From Laburnicola sp. R22_1 (lineage: Eukaryota; Ascomycota; Dothideomycetes; Pleosporales; Didymosphaeriaceae): 64,000 bases of DNA. A program made the position numbers and the translations under genes. Location of the stretch: positions 2,356,001-2,420,000 of the forward strand of contig JACONQ010000001.1 in NCBI GenBank assembly GCA_014281115.1, read 5' to 3'. Under the pieces are notes generated by a model. That model made no database searches, was not told where the DNA came from, and saw nothing but the letters and a program-made list of their open reading frames with translations. The first letter of the stretch is position 1. Each line of letters opens with the position of its first letter. Shown piece after piece: positions 1 to 11,479 of the stretch.

Positions 1-967
1 CGAATTCGAACAAGTTGTAACTCTTATAGCTGTTAAGAATAAGCAAATATATTATGCTAACAACACACCTCTTTGTATACTTATTAAAGTGCTTTAGCCA
101 CTATAGACTAAGCTTATTTGTTGTCTAGCCGTTCTTAGAGACTGCAATAACCTAATTATGAGGTAGATCCTTCTCCTTATACTAGGCGGAGAGGTGGTGC
201 TTGCCCCCGAAGATAATGAAGGGTGGGATCCACCACCCCGTCGCATTAATGCCTTAGATAACTGTTGTCCACTCCCTATTGCCCTGCTGCACCTGCTTTA
301 GCCGTCCTTAACGCTTAGAGCCTGTGACTACTACTCTAGTTAATATTATGCCTATTATTAAGCCTGCTTTATTAAAATTGTAGGTGTCCTTGTCTAGGAT
401 ACTATATTTAGCCTTTATGTTCTCTACAAGCCAGAACTAGTCTTGTATCACCTTAGGATTCTTCTAGAGAGCTCTCTTGTAGTCGTACTTTCGATTGAAC
501 TTAACTTTAAGCTCTAGCTGGCGCTTAACAAAGTTATAAGGCCACCTCTAGCCAACTAGCTTATAGTGGCGTGCAGCTAGTAAAGAATCAGCCATATCTT
601 TTATAGCATCGAGCTGAGGCGGAAATCCTCGCGCGTCTAGGTCGAGTATATGCTCCACAATCGCCTGCTCCTCTCTTATAGTAAGTCTTATTTTGTTAGG
701 TGCGCAGTCGCGTCTAAACGTCTTTCTAGCGCGTTAGTCGCTAAGTGTACTTTAAGAGACGTTATAGATAGCTGCAGCGCGTTGCTAAGAGAGTGTCGCG
801 TTTTGTTTAATAGCCTAGATCGCAAGCTATATACGCGCTTCTTTTAACGCTAGTAGTTCATTGTGTGGTTAAGGCATCGCGTTATACTATTGCTGATAGT
901 ACGTTTTGGTGGGGTCTTGGCAAAGTGTTCGACTCGATGGAGTGTCCGACTCGAGTGCAAAGTACGT
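1..967 (-). mobile_element. Fot1/pogo-like DNA transposon, left part off-window, RIP-degraded
   Basis: The minus strand encodes relics of a DDE transposase. Near base 1 the minus-strand reading L-I-L-N-S-Y-K-S matches the block around the second catalytic Asp of Fot1-type transposases, with Asp changed to Asn. The right end (about 902-967) contains GGTGGGGTCTTGGCAAAG, nearly the same as the inner part of the inverted repeat of the complete element at 1904-3767, and ends ACGT followed by TA (968-969). The rest of the element, including the C-terminal part of the transposase, lies outside the window. It sits in the 5' LTR of the neighbouring Gypsy element. Many stops; not functional. Confidence 0.75.
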
Positions 968-969
968 TA

Positions 970-1020
970 CTAGAAATTAACTTACTTTTATTCTAACTAT
1001 TATAGGCCCAAACTCTTACA
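970..1020 (+). repeat. Remnant of the 5' LTR of Gypsy-1
   Basis: These 51 bases match the last part of the 3' LTR at 10,762-10,812, including the shared end CCCAAACTCTTACA, with RIP-type differences. The break falls at a TA in the LTR, where the Fot1-like element to the left is inserted. The remaining roughly 140 bases of this LTR should lie left of the window. Confidence 0.8.
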
Positions 1021-1903
1021 CTATACTACTATCGCTCCCCCTAGAGTTCTAGCTATAATAGGCTCACCACTAGAGTGCTAGCGAATTAGAGAATTACGCG
1101 TTAATAAATTAGACATCTCTCGTAATTATATAGTAGGCCTAGAAGTAGGGCGCAGTAGTGTGTGTACGGATTAGGTTACTAATAATAATAGTAATAATAA
1201 TAATACGTAGAAACTTAACGACTAAGAGTATACTTCCTCTTAGGCTTAGTTAGTAGAGAAAGACTATAGAGAGTAGGTAGGTAGTAGGGCTAGATGTATA
1301 GGTTAATACGTGTACTGCTATAAAATACCTATAATAAGTATGCCGCTTAAAGAGAATCTAGCCTCTCCTACTACTATATTAGTATATAGTATTTTATAGT
1401 AATAGTAGTAATATTTAGAGTAAGCTAGTAGAATAGACGTTTGTAAAAATTCGGCTAGCAACTTTATTATAACTTTGTCTAAGGCGTAAAATTATATCTT
1501 ATCCAAAACTACTAACCTTCTACATTACTATAGTATGGATTCCGATTATCCTCGCCTAAGTAGTAAATATAACAAGTATAGACGACTTCGCACACCTTTA
1601 TTGTCTATGCCTAGAGAATTTTATTCTAATACTCTAACTTCTTAACCTTAAACCAGAACTATAGGCGATCTTAGGAACTTTATATTCTCTTTTGTAAAGA
1701 CGTTTACTTAATAATAGAAATAAGTAGATATATAAGAATCTATAATAATTGCTAGCAATTCGCAATTCTAATTGCAACCTATTATCCTAGCTCTAAATTC
1801 TTATGCCTAATTAGCGCTTTAAGGCCCTAATGTTTTGTGTACCTAACTTTTTTAAAACCCGTCTTAATACTTTAACACCTCTACTAATATTATTAACAAT
1901 ATA

Positions 1904-3767
1904 ACGTGGTTTACTAGCGAGTGACCCACACTAGTAAGCGTGTTACCTTTGCTAAGACCCCACTATTACTAACAATACCATTATAATACAACCACCTACT
2001 ATGTCTTCTAAGCCATCTAATAAAGCTCGGTTACTTATTGCTATTAGAGCTATTAAACAAGACCTAAATCTTACAGAGTAAGTAGCAGCAGGGCTGTATA
2101 ACGTTAATCGCAGAACGCTTAATTAAAGACGCAACGAAACGACTGCACAACGCGATAACCTACCTAAATTAAAGAATTTTACTCTCCTTAAGGAGCAGGC
2201 GCTTATTAATCATATAATTGAGCTAAACACGCGTGGATTCCCTTCTACAAAGCTTATAATTCGCATAATGGCCAATTTACTATGTTTACAGAGAGAAAAG
2301 CCACCTATTAGTATTAACTAGATAGACAGGTTTATTAAGCGCAGACGTAAAGTTAAAACGCGTTAGTCTTAGTTATACGACAACTAGAGGGCATAATAAG
2401 AAGATTCTAAGGTTATAAACGCGTAGTTTAAGCTTGTGGAGGGCATTAAAGTTAAGTACGGCATTACAGATAAGGACACCTACAACTTTAATAAATTAGG
2501 CTTCCTAATAGGGGTTATAGGGTCTTAGCTTGTGGTTACAGTATTAGAGAGGCGTGCGAAACCTAAATTAATATAGCCAGGCAACTGCTAGTAGATTATA
2601 GTAATTTAGGGTATCTGCGCTAATAGATAGGCAATTTCTCCCTTTATTATCTACGCCGGCAAGCGTTACATCTCCACCTAGTACGAAGACGCGTTAATTC
2701 CTAGCGATTGGGTAATCGCTGTTAGCGAGAACGGCTAGACAAACAATAAGCTTAGTATCGCGTGATTAAAACACTTTAACGCGCATACAAAGGGACGCGC
2801 TAAAGAAACCTATTAGCTACTAGTTATTAACGGCTATAAGAGCCATAACTTAATTAAGTTCTAGAATTACTATAAGGAACATAAGATTATTACTCTCTAT
2901 ATGCTGCCATATTTATCACACCTGCTGCAGCTATTAGATGTGGGCTATTTCTCCCCGCTAAAGAAGACATATAGTGCTAAGATCTCGGGCTTAGCGCGTT
3001 AGCTAATAACTCATATTACAAAGATTAAGTTCCTCCTAGCCTTTAAAACTGCGTTTTTAAAGGTTTTCTCTGCAGAGATAATTAAGGGTAGTTTTTACAG
3101 TACTAGGCTAGTCCTATTAAATCTAGAGAAGGTATTGCAGTACCTTAACATTCGCATCTATACACCTAGTCTGCCTATTAAAGAGCCTACCACCTAGGAG
3201 TCTAAAACACTAAGTAACCTACGCGAATTTAAGGCGCAATCAATACTAGTTCGCAAGAGAATTAGAGATTACTTTAATTTATCACTAACTTTAACTATGC
3301 AGGTGCTTAAGAAGCTTAAAAAAGGCGCTCTAAGTGTAATATATAGTTAGGTACTAGTGTTGGATAAAATTGCAGACCTTTATAAGATAATTAAGAAGAC
3401 TATAAGGCAAAAATCGCGTAAAAGGAGGTATATCTAGCATTAGGGATCACTTATAGTAGCAGAGAAATCTTAGCTAGCCACTTCTAAGGACGCTAGTGGA
3501 CAGAAGAAGGGTAAATAGTTATTAGGTACTAGTCGCGCTGCAACAGGGCCATTAACTCAACGGCGTTGTGGCATCTATAGGCAATCTAGACACAATACAC
3601 AAACCTGCCAGGGAGTTAAAGAGGAAGAATCTAAATTAGATATATTAACTTAGTATATATTTTTAAGTAGTGTTGCGACGCAGTCTAATAATAAATAAAA
3701 TGGTTTGGTGGAGTCTTGGCAAAGGTGGCGCGCTCACTAGTGTGGGTTAATCGCTGGTGAACCACGT
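1904..3767 (+). mobile_element. Complete Fot1/pogo-like transposon, 1,864 bp
   Basis: The ends form inverted repeats of about 65 bp: ACGTGGTTTACTAGCGAG at the left and its counterpart with RIP-type differences at the right (about 3703-3767). Both sides are flanked by TA (1902-1903 and 3768-3769), the target duplication expected of Tc1/mariner-superfamily elements. Size and single-gene layout fit Fot1. It is inserted in the leader/gag part of Gypsy-1, so it is younger than that copy. Confidence 0.92.
2001..3698 (+). pseudogene. Fot1-type DDE transposase relic
   Basis: The reading frame starts with ATG at 2001 (M-S-S-K-P-S-N-K-A-R) and shows in order an N-terminal psq/HTH-like region, a CENP-B-type DNA-binding region and a DDE core. 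Around 2480-2505 the family motif NFDETGF reads NFNKLGF, so the first catalytic Asp and the next Glu are both changed in a way G-to-A mutation would give. The second motif reads LLVINGYKSH (Asp to Asn). The third, LLQLLDVGYFSPLK near 2925-2965, keeps its Asp. Several TAA/TAG/TGA codons interrupt the frame. It cannot make active transposase. Family assignment is firm; exact end is approximate. Confidence 0.88.
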
Positions 3768-3829
3768 TATTTAATGTGTTAAAATTAGTAAGATAGTGTA
3801 ATAAACCCTATAAAGATTGCCAAGTTACT

Positions 3830-6000
3830 ATTTAAATGCCGTAGAAATCCCCTAACTATAGCCGCCAATCTAAGAGAGACTAGAAATCTCCTGCCTTCTC
3901 GTGTTTAAAATCCGACAGCTATAGCCCAGGCAATTTACGAATACCTAAGAAGGCGTCGTTCCTATAGATTTGTTTTAAATCTCCGCCTCTCCTTACGCGC
4001 GATAAATAATAACGCACCTCTTTAAGGGCTTTAAATCTATTTATAGAAGCCTATAGGCCCGTTAATAATAAAGAAGAGCTGGGCTATAATATAGAGGTCT
4101 AATATAAGGACGCTTAATAAGAATAGGTAAAAAAGATATTTTAACTAACTAATGTAGCCAAGTTTGCGAAAGACATATAAGCTTACTCTAACGCTTAGTT
4201 TAATATTATTATAAAGTGTGCTAAGTCTAGTAAGTAACTAGCCAAGAAACTCTCTTGGCTTAATATGCTAAAGGCTATATTTTAGTAGTTGTAAAACGCC
4301 TATAACGTAGCTAGCGGCACTAACCTAAAAGCTTATAAGTAATTATAATAAGCTTATAATGCTTTATTAGATACTTACTATTAGCGAGGTGTAGACTTAG
4401 CTACTACTAAGAAGAACTTTAAAGATATGTAAACTCGCGTTTAATAGGTTACCTAAGTTAGATAAAAATTATAGGTAAAGTATAATAATGCTATTAAAGC
4501 GAATAAGAACGCTTCTATAAAGCTTTATAACCTTAAGACTAATTATTAGTACACTGTCCAAGACGCTTAATAGTTTAAAGAAGAATTTTAATAACTATAA
4601 AGACGTGCATAATAGTTTAAGCGTTAAGTGTAGATAGCCAAATAAGCTACGTACACTGCCAAAAACAAACTTAGGTCTCTAAGAGCTTAGACGCACTTAC
4701 TATATAATGTATTAGAATGCGGTTAACCTTTTCTATGTGACTAGTTTAATAAATTACTAACTTCTTGTAAGTATAGGCGTGCGCGTTCTCTATAATAAGA
4801 TATCTATACCCTAAATAGCAACTCTACTCTTAACTACTATTCTACTAGTATAACGTATAGTTACCTTATATAAACATAACCCGCTAAAGAACTCTTTTGT
4901 AATAACCTTTATAACCGCTATAACTATTATAATAAGCATAAAGATGTATATAACTAACGCGACTAACATAAAGATTAGGACTAATATAATAACTAAGACT
5001 AGTGCGATAACGACTATAAATATTAGAAGACTTAAGACCTGCGTAATAAGTAACCCTTTAGCGCCTCCCACATATTAGTTGGGACTATTAGTAGCTCGCA
5101 TTATAAGGCCTTAGAAATAGAGTCCTTTAGCGGTAAAGATAAAGAGGATTATAAGTATTAGCGAATTACTATAGTTAATAAGGCAATTACACTTCTATTA
5201 GAGAAACACAAAGTCTATTATATTTGCCATTTTATTAAAAACAATGCCTAAAACCTTGTCTATCTAATTCTAAGTTTAGTTAACATATTAGAGGATTTGC
5301 TAAAGCTCTTAGATAAGACCTACATATCCTATAATTAGATTATAGAAGCTAAATAGAAGCTTTATAACAATATATTATAATAGAAGTATGGCGAGATATT
5401 TACGCAGTAGTAAGGGCGATTTCTCTTTATTATTAACTTACTTTCTATGGCCAAGATGGGTAAAGTTTAATATGCCTAATATCTTATAGACAGCCGTCTT
5501 GCCTGCTAAACTTTTTCTAGTTTAATACTAAATAAGAGCTTAATAGCCTTTTTAGCCCGCGCATATTAACTCCACTAGTATAATTTAGATATTAATAGTT
5601 AACTATATTTGGGACCTAAGAAGTTAACAATACTATCTAGTAAAGATACTAGCTGTAAGTGTTTCCTAAGCAATCGTTCCTTAGCGTAAAAGAATAGGGC
5701 CCCCTAGGCGCTTACTCGCAAATAAATAACTAAGAAACGTAATTATATAAGTAAACTAGGTCTTTGCTTTAAATGTGGCAAGCCGGAACACATAACGCGT
5801 AATAAGACTGCACCCTACAAAGATAAAGACTTTGTCCCTTTAAAAGATATTCTTACTTTGGCCTTCGCTATAAATGCGTACGTAGAGAATATAAAAGATA
5901 AGGATAGTAACAAATTTTAATATAAATTAACTACTAATAAGGATAAGTTAGGAAATAAGAGACTCCTAAACTAAACTATAATTAGGAGCAATAATGGCGT
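3830..6000 (+). pseudogene. Gypsy-1 gag relic
   Basis: A stop-riddled capsid-type region with one clear landmark: C-F-K-C-G-K-P-E-H at 5765-5791, the start of a retroviral-type CCHC zinc knuckle whose last Cys is not evident. The upstream sequence is rich in Lys/Asn/Tyr codons and TAA/TAG. Gag would package the element RNA. A minus-strand open stretch at 4811-5071 is a by-product of the mutated sequence. Confidence 0.6.
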
Positions 6001-6059
6001 AAAACTTAATAAGAAATCTAGTAGACTATCTAGCGCCTAGAAGCTGCACCTAAGAATAA

Positions 6060-9000
6060 CAGCCTTAATAAGCCTATAGACATATATGCTATATCTACTA
6101 TTACGTTAGATATATCTTCTATACTAGACGCCACCTATTAACTAGAATTCGACTATTATATTAAGCTTCCTCTGGCCTAAAAATAGCTTCGCGCATTTAG
6201 CTTAGTGGATATAAAAGCCACTACCTGTTTTATTTATTAATAAGTTGTTAAACAATACTAGCTTAAAGAAATTGCTTTAGAATAACTAGTTAGTCTAGCT
6301 CTGGCTAACAGCAATCCTTATACTAAGCTCCGCACCGCGGTAGAGATTATAATTAAGCATAGATCTTATACTAGCCTAGTGCTATACTATGTTACTAAAA
6401 TCGGTAAGTTTAACATGTTATTAGGGATAAATTAGATGGACTACTATTTACTAATCCCCTCTTTTAGAGAAACTTATTTATTAAGCTTCGAATCGTTATA
6501 TTGCCTAGTAAACTATTTGGATAGCGCGCTGCCTAAAAAGATTTATAATAACAAACTACTAGATAGTATAACGCGTAAGAAGATAGTAAAGAATAGAATT
6601 AATGTTATTTTAGGCCATACAGCCGCAATAATAATCGCTAGGGATCCTAACTTTGTTATTTTTATTAAGCCACACTACTAGGAACAACTAGAATTATTAG
6701 ATCCTAGTAGGGAAGAATTAGATAAGAAAAGTCTATAGAAATACATTATTGCTAACCTCTGCGCTACTTAGCACTGTGCGGTATTAGATGCTAACTTTAA
6801 AAAGTATATAAGGAAACTAGAAAAGCCCGTAATTACTAGAGAAGAAATTATTAAGCTATTACTACTATTTCTAGTTAACCTGGCTTACAAATTCGATTCT
6901 AAGGAAGCTAATAAACTACCCCCGCGTTAATCTAGAGTGGACCATACTATTAATTTAAATCTAGAGGCCATAGTATCACGTCCTAAAATATATAGGTTAA
7001 CCTATAAGGAATGTAGAGCGGTAAAGGTATATATTAATAAGATATTAGGCAAAGATTTTATTCGCCTAAGTAGCTTACCTTACGCTGCACCTATACTATG
7101 CATTAAGAAACCTAGAAGGGGACTATAGATTTGTGTTAATTACTGCGCCTTAAACAAGGCAACAAAAAAGAACCAGAATGCTCTGCCCTTAATTAAGAAG
7201 ACTATGGCATGACTAACAAAAGCACAAATTATAAGTATTATTAATGTAATAGCTGCTTTTAATATCGTATAAGTTAAGGAGGATAATAAGAAAAAAACTG
7301 CTTTTTTAACCCGCTATAGCCTTTAGAAGTACCTAGATATGCCATTTAGGTTATGTAATGCCCTAGGAACCTTTTAATCTTATATTAACAACGTTCTAAG
7401 AGAATATCTAGATAACTTCTATACCGCGTACCTAGACAACGTACTTATCTATTCTAATAATAAGAATAAGTATAAGATATATGTCTAGATAGTAGTTAAG
7501 AAGCTTATTAATGCTAGACTATTCTTAGATATCTATAAGTTATAATTTAAGGTTAAACGCGTTAAGTACTTAGGACTTATCCTAATTATAGACAGTATTA
7601 AGATAGACCCCGCCAAGATTAGCATAATATAAGGATGGCAACTATTGCGCAGTATTAAAGACATATAGGCCTTCCTGGGATTTACAAACTTCTATCGCTA
7701 GTTTATCCTAGGATTTAGCCAGCTTGCACGACTACTTATAGAGCTAACTAAGAAATTAAATACCTAGACTAAAGTATTTCTATTAGTAGCTAACTCTACA
7801 GCCGCCCAAGCTTTTAAACAACTTAAACAAGCCTTTATACGCGCACCTATACTCGCCCACTTTAATATTAACTTAGAGACCTAGTTAGAGATAAACGCGT
7901 CTAACTTTGTTACTACTATAGTCTTATTACAGATGCATAATGGCGTATTAAAACCTATTACCTTTCTATTATATTAGATAAACCTAGCTAAGTGTAACTA
8001 TAAGATTTATAATAAGGAGTTACTTATAATTATACGCGCATTTAAGGAATAGTATTTCGAGCTATTAGACACAAAATTGCCTATTAATATTATATTAGAC
8101 TACTTAGCGTTGCGCTACTTTATAACTAATAAGAGACTAAATTGCCAATAAGCACAATAGGCTAAATTCCTCTTAGAGTTTAACTTCCTTATTAGATACA
8201 GACTAGGTAACCAAGGCACCAAGCCAGACGCTTTAACCAGGCGTCCTAGCGATCTCCCTAAGGGCGCAGATAATAAATAATGTTAACACTAAGTCTAAAT
8301 AATCCTTAAGCTATATTGCATTGCGCTAGAAGCCCGCGCTAGCAGCCACTAAGTCTATTACAATCCTAAAGATAGTAATGGCTGCAATAGTAACACGCAT
8401 ACTAGCTGTGCCTATACTTTACATTATACTTATAAGAATATATTATAATATATAGTCTATATAGCTTAGGTTCTTACTAGTAAACTTATAGATACTATTG
8501 CAAATCTAGCCCTTATAATATACTTAATTAGTAAGGAGAATTATATTAGTAAGGAGTCTATAGAAGAATTACTAGTATTATCCTTCTTAGCACCTTTATA
8601 AGTGTAGTCGCCTAAGGCGAAGGAAGAGATAAGAATTAATTCTCCTACTAATAATAGAGATTTAGAGAAAGATCTTGTTGCTAGGATTAAGAACGCGTAC
8701 CCTACTAATAAGGACCTGCAAGCCATTATAAAAGCGAAACTTAAGGGATAATATCGTATCCTATTATTGCTTATATATAATAAGAAACTGCGAATTAAGC
8801 TTAGAGACTGCCAACTATAAGACAACTTGTTATACGTAAAGAACAAGATATACGTACTAAATAATAGACCTCTACGCACTATAATTATTAAAGACTCTTA
8901 TAATAAGTTATGCGTAGGCTACCCTAGTAAGCACGCCACGTACTATAACCTAAGTTGTTAGTTTTACTAGTCTTATATAATAATAGACGTTGCATAGTAT

Positions 9001-10275
9001 ATACGCAATTATTTAATATACTATTGCTTTAAAGTTAATAAAAAAGGCAAGCATAGACTTTTTTGCCTATTACTAATTCTAGATTAATACTAGGAGAGCA
9101 TATTAATTAATTATATTACTTAACTGCCAGTCTATAAAGATTATAGCCGCACCTATACTAGTATACTTATTATAGTTAATTGCCTATCTAAGAAGAAGAA
9201 GTTTATTTCTATTACTAATCTTAAAGTCATAACGCTAGTCTGTGCGTTTATTAAGTATGTATAGCGCGAGGAGGGATACTCTGCACAAATTGTTAGTAAT
9301 TATAGCGCTTAGTTTGTCTTATATTTCTAGCATCGCCTATGCTAATAATTAGGTACCTAGCCTAAGGTATTAACTTTCTATTATCTAGAGACTAATAGCT
9401 AGACCGAGATTATTAATACCTAGATAAAATAGTACCTACAAGCTTATGTAAATTACTAATAGGATAATTAGGCACTATTTCTGCTAATAGCTAAGTTTGT
9501 CGCAAATAATTAGATTAGTAACTCTACTAGCGTCGCCCTATTTATAGCAACTAAGGGCTATTTATCGCGATCCTTAATCTATAAACTAGTCGAATTAATA
9601 ACGTCACTATCTGCCCCTGCCTAAGCTAACCAGAAACGCGCCGACAAGTTTGTTACTAAGTTAGAGAATTTTTAATAGTTTTGTTAAGATAATATGGCCT
9701 AGGCACAAGCAAAGTAGGTAGAATATGCGAATAAAGACTGTATGCCTACTTCTAAGTTACGCGTTAGTGACAAAGTTATGTTAGATATAAGGTTTATTAA
9801 GATAACGCATTCTAGCAAATTATTAGACATAAAATACTATAGACTATTTACTGTTATACGCGTTATTAATAACTCTATATATAAAATAGACCTACTCCTA
9901 GAAATAAGACGCGTATATAATATATTTTACCTATAGTTATTATATAAACAACCTAGCAACGCGCTACCTAGACAGTAATTAAAACCTAAGGGCCCTATTA
10001 ATATTAATATAGACGACACCTTAGATTATACAATTAAAGCCATACTAAACTATCGTATTAATAGTAATTTCTAAGACTTATACTACCGCAATAAAAAAGG
10101 TTTACTTTAGTACCTAGTTAAGTAGAAGGACAATTCTAAGGGTCCTAATAACCCGTTATAGGAACTATAAATACTCCTTATTAATGCCCCAGAGGCAGTA
10201 GATTAGTTTTATGGTAATAACCCACGCAAACCCGTCAAACACGTTAAGTTTAGGAACCTAGCGGCCTAATAAGAA
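6060..10275 (+). pseudogene. Gypsy-1 pol relic (PR-RT-RNaseH-IN-chromodomain)
   Basis: Domains appear in the standard Gypsy order. Protease/linker lies at about 6180-6900. Reverse transcriptase lies at about 6940-7620, with I-K-K-P-R-R-G-L and the active-site box reading YLDN instead of YLDD. RNase H is at about 7700-8280. Integrase is at about 8880-9720, where two catalytic-type Asp sites read Asn (IVNCLSK and IVSNYSA). A chromodomain-like tail, YLVK*K, is near 10,080-10,140. Short open pieces (6436-6681, 6937-7128, 9742-9936) are uninterrupted fragments of this relic, not separate genes. Confidence 0.85.
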
Positions 10276-10605
10276 GTGCTAACAAACACGATTAGTGCCA
10301 TATATATTATTATATAGGTGTAATAAAAATGCTTTACTATATCGCAAGTGACTAAGTTGTTTATCTTAGTAAAGTACTCTGTTAGAGGAGGTTGCCTCTA
10401 TAGTGTTAGTTAAAACAATCTACTAAACTTAGTAACGCTGCTAGGCACATTGTAATAGCACTATTACTAGCTGCAATAGTTCCTAACTAGCTAGAAATAG
10501 TCTATAATAACGCGCAATAGCGTGCGATAGTTTAGAATACACCGTAATAGTGTAAGATAGTTAGGTTATATAATAGACACAAGCCTCGCCAGAGCTTAAG
10601 GCTAT

Positions 10606-10616
10606 AGAGGGGGGGG
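10606..10616 (+). other. Polypurine tract of Gypsy-1
   Basis: AGAGGGGGGGG just before the 3' LTR, at the place where plus-strand DNA synthesis is primed in LTR retrotransposons. Confidence 0.7.
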
Positions 10617-10619
10617 TAG

Positions 10620-10812
10620 TGTTATGGATCCATAGCGGCACCTGGCTCGGAACCTAGAATAACGTTAATCCGGCACTAGGCCCAATTCGGCCACTAGCGC
10701 GGTAGCACCCATAAGGTGCTGCCCTTCTGCCTACCTACTTAGTATAGCAGTATTTTATGTACTAGGAATTAACTTACTTTTATCCTAACTATCGCGGGCC
10801 CAAACTCTTACA
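10620..10812 (+). repeat. 3' LTR of Gypsy-1, 193 bp
   Basis: Starts TGTTATGG right after the polypurine tract and ends CTCTTACA, the canonical TG..CA. Its last 51 bases match the 5' LTR remnant at 970-1020. It is less AT-shifted than the interior. Its end formula (TGTTA..CTCTTACA, about 195 bp) resembles the solo LTR at 48,132-48,328, suggesting related families. Confidence 0.85.
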
Positions 10813-10813
10813 T

Positions 10814-11054
10814 TAATATTGCCGTATAATAGTATTATATAGGAATTACATAATGCCTATACGCCGCGGCCTATATGCCGCAGAATCTTCTTCTTTTTAT
10901 TCGCATCCTCTCTAGAAATAAGTAATTAATACCAAGTTAGTTTTATTATGTTATTTCCTTTTCTTATATAATTATTCCATACACCCTCTATACTTGCCAA
11001 TATAGAGTAGTAGATATTAATGTCTATATAGCTAGCTATAGAGCCTATTTAATA
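10814..11054 (+). repeat. Copia 5' LTR, 241 bp
   Basis: Closely matches 25,759-25,999 along its whole length, from TAATATTGCC to GAGCCTATTTAA plus two bases. The outer TG..CA appears as TA at both ends, as RIP would give. 11,055-11,480 downstream is AT-rich leader with no gene visible. Confidence 0.85.
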
Positions 11055-11479
11055 CTAATTAGTAGTTAACTAACTTATAACTATAAATTAGCAAGAGTAA
11101 AGACAGATTATACAAGTTATTATTAGCTATATAATTTGTTTTGTTATATCCTATCCTCTATACATAAGAGAATAGTAAATTAAACCTTTATAGAGTTAGT
11201 AAGTAACTATCGCTACTATATAAAATAAAGGAAGCGATTATATAAGACGTACAAAACCTATTCTTATTTATAGAAATAGTAGATTAACTTTTTTATTAAG
11301 TTAGTGAGTAGATATTACTACTATATAAAATTTAAAAAAAGATAGTGTACTAAGCACACTACTAGTAACCGTACAAATACATAGTTAAGATAATAATAAA
11401 CTCTAATAAAGTGCGACTCTCTATACAACTAACCTATTAAACAAACTAGTTATATAATAACTACCCCTACCACTACTTT

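Larger units (their letters stand above)
970..10812 (+). mobile_element. Gypsy (Ty3) LTR retrotransposon with chromodomain, Gypsy-1, RIP-inactivated
   Basis: A complete Gypsy layout is visible on the plus strand: truncated 5' LTR, gag with a zinc-knuckle relic, protease, reverse transcriptase, RNase H, integrase, a chromodomain-like tail, polypurine tract and 3' LTR. All frames are full of TAA/TAG. A Fot1-like element is nested at 1904-3767. 1021-1903 holds only stop-filled leader/gag sequence with no recognisable gene. Confidence 0.85.

Noticed and set aside
4811..5071. Hydrophobic 86-residue minus-strand frame resembling a membrane protein
   Set aside because: Ile/Val/Leu richness follows from reading TA-rich, RIP-mutated gag DNA on the opposite strand.
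8541..8879. 112-residue minus-strand open frame within Gypsy-1
   Set aside because: It opposes the pol frame, lies in the linker before integrase, and has no family features.
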